Assembly: GCA_045600845.1 (NCBI GenBank)
Contig: JAZRYR010000010.1
Location: 1 to 48,990, forward strand
DNA: 48,990 nucleotides
Reading direction: 5' to 3'
Origin: RGIG5612 sp045600845
Lineage (GTDB): Bacteria > Bacillota > Clostridia > Lachnospirales > Lachnospiraceae
Position 1 is the stretch's first letter, and every line of letters starts with the position of its first letter. Positions 43,238 through 48,990 of the stretch are shown here, in pieces. The translations under genes and the position numbers were made by a program. The notes beneath the pieces were generated by a model. The model did not search any database. It worked only from the letters and a program-made list of their open reading frames with translations, and had not been told where the DNA came from.

Positions 43238-44202
43238 TTTCACGTACAGCTTTCGAAAGCATATTAAAAGAATATGATGCAAAGCAGCTGGCGTCCCAGA
43301 GAGAACTGCAGGAAAGACGGGAACGGATTGCCCGGCAGATTCCACGACTGAAAGAAATTGAGGTGGAAATTGCAGCCTTATCCGTAGAAAAAGCCATCCG
43401 GAAAATTCAGGGCGGTTCTCTGGACAGTTACTACGAAGAGGTAGACCGCTTAAAGGCCGAAAAATCAGACCTTCTGGCTCAGTCCGGTTTTTCCTTTGAT
43501 GATTTAGAGCCTCGTTTCGAATGTTTGAAATGTAAAGATACCGGATTTATCGGGAATGAAATGTGCAGTTGTTTCAAGAGCCGCATTACCGATGTCCTCT
43601 ATGACCAGTCCAACATCAAGGAAATCCTGAAGGAAGAAAACTTTAACACCTTCTCCTTTAAGTACTACCCTACGGGACAGGCTTTGGAGAATGCAGAAAA
43701 AGCCGTAGAGATTGCAAAAGCTTTTGTACGTGATTTTGATAACGGCCCTTCCAACCTCTTTATTTCCGGAAACACCGGTGTAGGAAAGACCTTCCTTACG
43801 AACTGCATTGCCAAGGATCTGATTGACAGAGGCTATTTCGTGGTCTATTTATCCGCCATCCGTCTGTTTGAGATTTTATCCGATGCCGCTTTCGGTTCTG
43901 GAAAATCTGAAAATGACGGTGTATCCGCAGATTATATGAAAAAAATAATTTATAATTCTGACCTGCTTGTTATTGACGACTTAGGCACAGAAATGGTAAA
44001 CTCTTTTACTAGCACACAGCTTTTTAACTGTGTAAACGAAAGATTGCTGAAGAATAAACACACCATTATTTCAACCAATTTTTCGTTAAAGCAATTACAG
44101 GAAAACTATTCCGAAAGACTTGTTTCCAGAATAGTTAGCAGGTACACCTTAATCCGGTTACTTGGCGACGATATCAGGATGAAAAAAAAATTGGAGGCAT
44201 AA
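43234..44202 (+). CDS. DnaI/DnaC-type helicase-loader ATPase
   Basis: A 322-residue AAA+ ATPase that loads the replicative helicase. The N-terminal half has a helical region and a zinc-binding set of cysteines (97, 100, 111, 113: CLKC ... CSC), as in Bacillus DnaI. Walker A is GNTGVGKT (179-186), Walker B LLVIDDLGTE, and sensor I STNFS. It is coupled to the DnaD-like gene by a 4 bp overlap and followed by prs after 1 bp. Confidence 0.93.
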   Translation: MISRTAFESILKEYDAKQLASQRELQERRERIARQIPRLKEIEVEIAALSVEKAIRKIQGGSLDSYYEEVDRLKAEKSDLLAQSGFSFDDLEPRFECLKCKDTGFIGNEMCSCFKSRITDVLYDQSNIKEILKEENFNTFSFKYYPTGQALENAEKAVEIAKAFVRDFDNGPSNLFISGNTGVGKTFLTNCIAKDLIDRGYFVVYLSAIRLFEILSDAAFGSGKSENDGVSADYMKKIIYNSDLLVIDDLGTEMVNSFTSTQLFNCVNERLLKNKHTIISTNFSLKQLQENYSERLVSRIVSRYTLIRLLGDDIRMKKKLEA

Positions 44203-44203
44203 C

Positions 44204-45409
44204 ATGCTGCGTGAAGAAATCGTAATCAATTCTATTCCTGTTGGTCCTTTAGGACTCATTCCGCTTAAAGGATGCACCGACATGGGAACAAGTGTAGACA
44301 CTTATATTACAACATGGCGTAAAAACCGTCAGACAGATTTAAAAAGCACGATTGCTTTTTCCGGCTATGAAAAGGATACTTTTATTATCGGTGCCGACAC
44401 TCCTCGTTTTGGTTCTGGTGAAGCAAAAGGTGTCATAAAAGAAACTGTCCGCGGAAAAGATATATTTATTTTAGTTGATATATGTAACAACAGCATCGAA
44501 TATGACATGTCCGGCTATAAGAACCACATGTCACCGGATGACCATTTTCAGGATCTGAAAAGAGTCATCGCAGCTATCGGGGGAAAGGCAAGACGAATTA
44601 CCGTCATTATGCCGTTCTTATATGAGAGCAGACAGCACAAGAGGACTGGCCGCGAATCTTTGGATTGCGCCATGGGTCTGAATGAGCTTTATAATATGGG
44701 AGTCGACAATCTGATCACTTTCGACGCCCACGACCCTAGGGTTATCAATGCAGCTCCTTTAAATGGTTTTGAGACAATCAAGCCTTCCTATCAGTTCTTA
44801 AAGAACCTTTGCAAATATGAAAAGGATCTGAAGTTCGACAAGGATCATCTGGTAATGATCAGTCCGGATGAAGGAGCTATTGATCGAAGCGTTTACTTTG
44901 CCAGTGTCCTAGGCATTGATATGGGCATGTTCTATAAAAGACGTGACTATTCGCAAGTTGTAAACGGTTCCAACCCTATTGTTGCACATGAGTATTTGGG
45001 AATTGACCTGGCCGGGAAAGATTGTATTGTCGTAGATGATATGATTTCTTCTGGTGGAAGCATGATTGATACCGCCCGTGACCTTAAAGAACGTGGCGCA
45101 AATCGCGTATTTATCTTTGCTACCTTTGGTCTTTTCACAAATGGCATGGAAAAATTTGATAGAGCTTATGAGGAAGGCTTATTCTCTCGTATTCTGACCA
45201 CTAACTTAACCTATCAGAGACCTGAACTTCGTGATCGAGAGTACTTCATTAATGTAGATATGTCCAAATACATTTCATACATTGTTGACACCCTTAATCA
45301 CGACGCTTCCATCAGCGATTTACTGGATCCGTCAACGAAGATCAAGAATCTAATAGCGCGATACAACGACGGACAGCTTTCAGCCGACGAAATCGACAAG
45401 TTAGACTAA
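44204..45409 (+). CDS. prs: Ribose-phosphate pyrophosphokinase, extended divergent type
   Basis: A 401-residue enzyme making PRPP from ribose 5-phosphate and ATP. The PRPP-binding loop VVDDMISSGGSMIDTA is clear (about 278-293), and DNLITFDAHDPRV stands where classical enzymes have the DLHA-type metal site. It is about 80 residues longer than the usual 310-320 and has no classical flexible-loop sequence that I can match. Such long versions occur in Clostridia. GGAGG inside the dnaI end serves as its ribosome site. PRPP feeds nucleotides, His, Trp and NAD (see pncB). Confidence 0.9.
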   Translation: MLREEIVINSIPVGPLGLIPLKGCTDMGTSVDTYITTWRKNRQTDLKSTIAFSGYEKDTFIIGADTPRFGSGEAKGVIKETVRGKDIFILVDICNNSIEYDMSGYKNHMSPDDHFQDLKRVIAAIGGKARRITVIMPFLYESRQHKRTGRESLDCAMGLNELYNMGVDNLITFDAHDPRVINAAPLNGFETIKPSYQFLKNLCKYEKDLKFDKDHLVMISPDEGAIDRSVYFASVLGIDMGMFYKRRDYSQVVNGSNPIVAHEYLGIDLAGKDCIVVDDMISSGGSMIDTARDLKERGANRVFIFATFGLFTNGMEKFDRAYEEGLFSRILTTNLTYQRPELRDREYFINVDMSKYISYIVDTLNHDASISDLLDPSTKIKNLIARYNDGQLSADEIDKLD

Positions 45410-45433
45410 GAAACGTCTGCAGAACAACATAAC

Positions 45434-45602
45434 AGTTACATCAAGTAACTACCCATCGAAGATTTTCATCTCACAATGTCTCTTCGAGGTAAGGAAAGGG
45501 TAACGAAAAAAATGTTGTAAAATGAGGGGACTATATTTCCGCAGGGATTACCTTTGTTGATACGTATAATCCCAAAATAAAATGATATAGCGTTAAGCTA
45601 TA
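45434..45602 (+). other. Series of hairpins downstream of prs (possible 3' UTR or small RNA)
   Basis: Four stem-loops line up: AGTTAC/GTAACT (45434-45450), CGAAGA/TCTTCG (45457-45486), GGGATTA/TAATCCC (45544-45573) and TATAGC/GCTATA (45586-45602), ending in the terminator at 45611. No open frame or convincing internal promoter is seen. Confidence 0.35.
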
Positions 45603-45610
45603 CAGGCCTA

Positions 45611-45661
45611 AAGTAAGAGCAAGCGAGTTTATCTCAGCTTGCTTTTACTTTTGCTTTTTTT
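45611..45661 (+). terminator. Rho-independent terminator downstream of prs
   Basis: AAGTAAGAGCAAGC and GCTTGCTTTTACTT pair along 14 bp (one G-U) around a 12 nt loop, followed by a T-run. It lies 200 bp after the prs stop codon. Confidence 0.85.
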
Positions 45662-45703
45662 GATGGAAAACATGAGGTTTTAGGGCGCAGGGGCCCTAAA
45701 AAT

Positions 45704-45840
45704 GCTCATCATTTTCGTTTTTGCTTTGAAAAACGCGCATTATTTGCGTTTTTGTTCTAGTATCTGCTCGTCATTTTCGTTTCTGTTCCCCAATCGGCTG
45801 TAAACGCTGAAAATCAGAACAAAAACGCAAATAATGCGCA
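45704..45840. repeat. Phased array of a 22 bp motif (three direct copies, one inverted)
   Basis: Copies begin at 45704 (GCTCATCATTTTCGTTTTTG), 45735 (GCGCATTATTTGCGTTTTTG) and 45766 (GCTCGTCATTTTCGTTTCTG), exactly 31 bp apart. A fourth copy is inverted at 45817-45840 and is an exact inverse of the second over 24 bp. The rest of 45662-45952 shows only a small TAGGGC/GCCCTA hairpin. Confidence 0.7.
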
Positions 45841-45952
45841 AATTTAAGTGATTTCATCTTTTATAAGCCCAGATGAGCCGCTTGATTATACTTTATTCTC
45901 TGCAATGTTATGGGTTTCCGTACTTAGATCGGTATCCTAATAAACATTTCTA

Positions 45953-46705
45953 TCAGATTTCCAATACTTTGCTTAAGAAGTCCTGGGTACGTGGGTTCTG
46001 AGGATACTTCAGGACTTCTTCCGGAGTTCCTTCTTCCATGATGATGCCTGCGTCTACGAAAAGTACACGGTCTGCAACTTCCATAGCAAATCCCATTTCA
46101 TGGGTTACGATAACCATGGTCATGCCGTCTGCCGCCAGCTGTTTCATAACCTGCAGAACCTCTCCGATCATTTCCGGGTCGAGGGCTGATGTAGGCTCAT
46201 CAAACAACATGATGTCCGGTTTCATGCAAAGAGCACGGGCAATGGCAACACGCTGCTTCTGTCCACCGGAAAGATTTTCCGGAAGCTCGTTAGCTTTTTC
46301 TGCCAACCCTACTCTTCCTAACATCTCAATGGCAGTTTCCTTTGCCTGTTCCTTTGTAGCCTTTTTCAGGTCCACCGGTGCCAGGGTCAGATTTCTTAAA
46401 ACATTCATATTTGCAAACAGGTTGAAATGCTGGAATACCATTCCGACATTTTCCCTGATTTTGTTGATATTTTCTTTTTTATCGGCAATATTATGGCCGT
46501 CTACGATAACATTTCCGGATGTAATCTCCTCAAGGCCGTTTAAACACCGTAAAAAGGTGGATTTTCCACTTCCGGAAGGTCCAATGACAACTACTACCTC
46601 TCCTTCATAAACGTCCGTAGAAATGCCTTTTAAGACCTCAGATTTGCCATAGCTTTTATGTAGGTTCTCTACATGGATCTTTACGTTACGCTCTTCTCCT
46701 ACCAC
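45953..46705 (-). CDS. Polar amino-acid ABC transporter ATPase (GlnQ type)
   Basis: A 250-residue ABC ATPase. Walker A GPSGSGKST (42-50), Q-loop VFQHFNLF, signature LSGGQKQR and Walker B IMLFDEPTSALDPE match the polar amino-acid importers (GlnQ, ArtP, TcyC). The start is a GTG at 46705, decided by AAAGGAGG 7 nt upstream; it overlaps the permease end by 20 bp. The organisation is binding protein, permease, ATPase. Substrate is unknown (glutamine, cystine, arginine and others are possible). Confidence 0.95.
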   Translation of the reverse strand: MVGEERNVKIHVENLHKSYGKSEVLKGISTDVYEGEVVVVIGPSGSGKSTFLRCLNGLEEITSGNVIVDGHNIADKKENINKIRENVGMVFQHFNLFANMNVLRNLTLAPVDLKKATKEQAKETAIEMLGRVGLAEKANELPENLSGGQKQRVAIARALCMKPDIMLFDEPTSALDPEMIGEVLQVMKQLAADGMTMVIVTHEMGFAMEVADRVLFVDAGIIMEEGTPEEVLKYPQNPRTQDFLSKVLEI

Positions 46706-47363
46706 GGTTCAGCCTCCTTTCCAATGCCTTTGCAACCTGCTGCATAGCCAAAATAACAATCAGGTACATTACACCAACTACAAGCCATACCTGGAATGAC
46801 TTAAACGTGATGGCAATAACGTTCTGGGCTTTATTAACCAGCTCCGGAAAACCAATAACAGAAAGAATGGAAGTATCCTTCAAGGTGATGATGAACTGGT
46901 TTACGATACTAGGAATCATATTACGGATTGCCTGAGGAAGAACTACCCGGAACATGCCTCTCCAGTAGGTAAGGCCTAAACTTCTTGCAGCTTCCATCTG
47001 GCCAACATCAATGGACTGGATGCCTGCACGGATGATTTCGGACATATACGCACCACAGTTTAAAGCCAGACAGATGGTACCAGCCTGAAGAGCGGTCAGC
47101 GTCATTCCTGCATGCAAGAAATTATTCAATGCATAAGGAACTCCAAAATAAACGAACATAGCCAATACAATCATTGGAACACCTCTGATTACATTGACAT
47201 ATATGGTGGATATGATATTGCATGCTTTATTTTTGACAACGCTCAGCATACCGAAAATAATGCCGAGAACGCAGCCAAAGGCCAGGCCCAAAAGCGCAAG
47301 AAGCAAGGTTTGCCCCATGGCCTTCAGTAAAAGCATGCCGTATACGGTAATGATCTGTGCCAT
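46686..47363 (-). CDS. Polar amino-acid ABC transporter permease
   Basis: A 225-residue permease with about five helices. The HisM/GlnP-type motif VNVIRGVPMIVLAMFVYFG (about 57-75) and the EAA loop EAARSLGLTYWRGMFRVVLPQ are clear. A single permease gene suggests a homodimeric channel. SD-like GGAG lies a few bases before the ATG. It is separated from the binding protein by a hairpin. Confidence 0.95.
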   Translation of the reverse strand: MAQIITVYGMLLLKAMGQTLLLALLGLAFGCVLGIIFGMLSVVKNKACNIISTIYVNVIRGVPMIVLAMFVYFGVPYALNNFLHAGMTLTALQAGTICLALNCGAYMSEIIRAGIQSIDVGQMEAARSLGLTYWRGMFRVVLPQAIRNMIPSIVNQFIITLKDTSILSVIGFPELVNKAQNVIAITFKSFQVWLVVGVMYLIVILAMQQVAKALERRLNRGRRRA

Positions 47364-47385
47364 TAAAATTTCTCCTTTACTTTAG

Positions 47386-47419
47386 ATAAGGGCATCAGAG
47401 GAATCCCTAATGCCCTTAT
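47386..47419 (-). promoter_or_regulatory. Intra-operon hairpin between binding protein and permease
   Basis: ATAAGGGCAT and ATGCCCTTAT form a perfect 10 bp stem around a 14 nt loop; no T-run follows on the minus strand, so partial termination or message protection is likelier than full termination. Confidence 0.65.
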
Positions 47420-47454
47420 GAAAAAGCTATAGTTTTATTTTTTATGTTTAAAGA

Positions 47455-48291
47455 TTAGCCAAGGTATTTTGCGATGATTTCATCGTATTTTCCATTTGCC
47501 TGGATGTTTGCAAGTCCTGCATTGAAAAGATCAACCAGTTCCTGTTTGTCTGCATTGAAAATTGCAAATCCGTAAGCTGCCGGATCATTTTCTGTTCCAT
47601 CGATATATTTCATGAATAACTCACCAGCTTTGATGGAATATTTCAGGATTGGGGTATCATCGAAGCAAGCTGCTGCCTGTCCACCCATAACTGCCTGATA
47701 CATATCAGGAGATGTGGAAACTCTGGTTACTGTGAATCCAAACTGCTCGGAGAGAGCGGTTGCATACTGATCACTCATGGTACCGTTCTTAACAACAACG
47801 TTCTTGCCTGCTAAATCTTCAAATCCCTTAATATCGGAATCTGCTGCTACTGCCATACCCTGTGTTGCGTTGTAATATCCTTCTGAGAAAATCCAGCCAT
47901 TTGCTTTTCTTTCATCTGTAATGGAAGCGCCTGCAATCATACCATCTGCCTGTCCAGCCTGACATGCTGCGATAGCTGCATCCCATCCAATGTACTGAAG
48001 GTCATAAGTGAAGCCCTGGTCTTCTGCAACAGCTGCAAGAATTTCCATATCGATACCTACGATATTTCCATTTGCATCTTCAAACTCAAATGGACTGAAG
48101 CCTTTATCTGTTGCTACTACAAAATGTTTTGCACCAGATGCATCTACACTGCCAGAACCAAAACCTGAGCCTGCTGGAGCTGCGCCACCTGCTGCACCGC
48201 CACCATTATCTGATCCGCCACATGCTGCGAGCATTCCGATTGCGAATACTGCAACGAATACCAATGCTAAAATTTTCTTGATATTTTTCAT
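47455..48291 (-). CDS. Amino-acid ABC transporter substrate-binding lipoprotein (SBP family 3)
   Basis: A 278-residue lipoprotein. Signal peptide with lipobox LAAC and lipidated Cys24, a Gly/Ala/Pro-rich linker to about residue 50, then FVVATDKGFSPFEFEDANG (the first strand of SBP_bac_3), GWDAAIAACQAGQADGMIAG and DLAGKNVVVKNGTMSDQYA. The start is the ATG at 48291 with AGGAGG upstream; the frame to 48393 would cross the promoter. A 12 bp perfect inverted repeat overlaps the promoter. Confidence 0.95.
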   Translation of the reverse strand: MKNIKKILALVFVAVFAIGMLAACGGSDNGGGAAGGAAPAGSGFGSGSVDASGAKHFVVATDKGFSPFEFEDANGNIVGIDMEILAAVAEDQGFTYDLQYIGWDAAIAACQAGQADGMIAGASITDERKANGWIFSEGYYNATQGMAVAADSDIKGFEDLAGKNVVVKNGTMSDQYATALSEQFGFTVTRVSTSPDMYQAVMGGQAAACFDDTPILKYSIKAGELFMKYIDGTENDPAAYGFAIFNADKQELVDLFNAGLANIQANGKYDEIIAKYLG

Positions 48292-48342
48292 AATTTTTCC
48301 TCCTGTTACAAATCTGGGGTTTCCCAAAAATAATATTGGCTG

Positions 48343-48380
48343 ATTATAACAAAAACCTATGGAAAAAGTCCATAGGTTTT
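48343..48380 (-). promoter_or_regulatory. Promoter and operator-like palindrome of the amino-acid transporter
   Basis: On the minus strand TATAAT is at 48343-48348. AAAACCTATGGA (48352-48363) and TCCATAGGTTTT (48369-48380) are perfect 12 bp inverses around a 5 nt loop and cover the -35 position, as a repressor site would. No plus-strand gene ends here, so a terminator is unlikely. Confidence 0.55.
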
Positions 48381-48487
48381 GATTTTTTGTCAACGTGTCT
48401 TTAACATTTTGTCACATTAGAAAACCGTGTGCCGTCTTGTTATCCGTGCAGGATTTCCATATAGCGCATTCAGGAGGGGAAACACAC

Positions 48488-48667
48488 ATGAGCCTCGGAT
48501 GGGCAACAAGCAAATATTCAATTACTTATAGGGCTGTTAAAACAGTTCGAATCAACGGTAAGAACAAGACCCAGATTATAAAATCTTTCGGTTCCGAAAA
48601 ATTCATCTGCGAAACCTATGGTGTAACAGATGCCAATTTACAAGGCTCCAGGGACTTTTTGCTCTAA
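48488..48667 (+). pseudogene. 5' remnant of an IS1634-type transposase gene
   Basis: A 59-residue frame with a strong AGGAGGGG site. Residues 4-47 (ATSKYSITYRAVKTVRINGK, then QIIKSFGSEKFICETYGVTDA) match from memory the N-terminus of IS1634/IS4-family transposases. The frame then ends in unrelated residues. The catalytic DDE part, several hundred residues, is missing, and no terminal repeats were found. It is a decayed element, not a functional gene. Confidence 0.6.
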
Positions 48668-48695
48668 AAAACTGTCAAAGACGAGATTATCTTTT

Positions 48696-48990
48696 TTATA
48701 CTTCTTTTATCGCTCTTTGTCCATCTTCTATTTTAAATTCATATTTAGCATGTCTCTTTATAAATACTGAATATCCAAAGGCCTGCCTAACATCAATATC
48801 ATATTCTCTGATGAAGGATTCCGGATGTTCTTCCTTTGAAAAGAAATAGACTATATCTTTTTCTACTTTGAATAATTCCTTTGTATTAAAATCACCACAG
48901 ACTTCTACTATTTCATCTAAATATTTTGTCCAATAATTATATTTTTGACTTAAAGATTCTATTGATGAATATCCTTTTTCTATCTCTTGT
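48696..48990 (-). CDS. Unrecognised protein, C-terminal part only
   Basis: A minus-strand frame enters from the right edge and ends at a TAA at 48696, giving the last 97 or so residues. They are charged and helix-like, with KYLDEIVEVCGDFNTKELF and FGYSVFIKRHAKYEFKIEDG visible. I do not recognise the family. Low G+C compared with its neighbours and the adjoining transposase remnant suggest an acquired region. Confidence 0.5.
   Translation of the reverse strand, partial: QEIEKGYSSIESLSQKYNYWTKYLDEIVEVCGDFNTKELFKVEKDIVYFFSKEEHPESFIREYDIDVRQAFGYSVFIKRHAKYEFKIEDGQRAIKEV

Noticed and set aside
45434..45661. 6S RNA or tmRNA
   Set aside because: There is no long rod with a central bubble that I can fold by eye and no tRNA-like TpsiC end or CCA.

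Overview
The window looks like a chromosomal segment of a Gram-positive, low-to-moderate G+C bacterium of class Clostridia (a gut-type Eubacteriales member is my best guess, without a genus). The basis is the gene content: spoVG, a DnaD-like protein plus a DnaI/DnaC-type helicase loader, lipobox-bearing surface lipoproteins, an FCD-type GntR regulator, a NptA-PhoU phosphate transporter, an ABC-F ATPase, strong AGGAGG-type ribosome binding sites, and no outer-membrane genes. No tRNA, rRNA, CRISPR array, phage module or complete insertion sequence was recognised.

Layout. 1-392: 5' part of an AAA_14-type ATPase running off the left edge. 563-10153: an accessory, biosynthesis-like region with a single-module non-ribosomal peptide synthetase (adenylation, carrier, condensation), an NmrA-type NAD(P) protein, a membrane acyltransferase, a lipase-like lipoprotein, a short-chain dehydrogenase, an acetoacetate-decarboxylase-fold protein, and a divergent FAD oxidoreductase. 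10154-10747 is gene-free and holds a terminator and a six-copy array of hairpin repeats. 10748-18860: GNAT acetyltransferase, peptide deformylase, Ogt, a five-gene-type peptide ABC transporter and a second FAD oxidoreductase of the same family, divergent from it. 18936-25932: cyclophilin, LytTR regulator, ileS, pncB, murI. 25983-32300: ispE-gntR operon, NptA transporter, ABC-F protein. 32373-39741: a tightly packed housekeeping operon pth-mfd-mnmA-nth-phosphoesterase-membrane protein. 39968-45409: spoVG, murC, dnaD-like, dnaI-like, prs. 45953-48291: polar amino-acid ABC transporter. 48488-48990: remnant of an IS1634-type transposase and the C-terminus of an unknown protein.

Most interesting non-genic signals. 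Five DnaA-box 9-mers in two abutting clusters lie between murC and the dnaD-dnaI operon, just upstream of a plausible promoter. murI and murC both appear to lack a 5' leader and a Shine-Dalgarno sequence. Two palindromes sit on the promoter of the ispE-gntR operon and look like autoregulatory operators. A ~200 bp nested inverted-repeat element (30068-30266) resembles a MITE. A 22 bp motif repeats with a 31 bp period downstream of prs. The NRPS adenylation pocket lacks the aspartate that normally anchors an alpha-amino group. All motif alignments were done by eye; no database search was possible.
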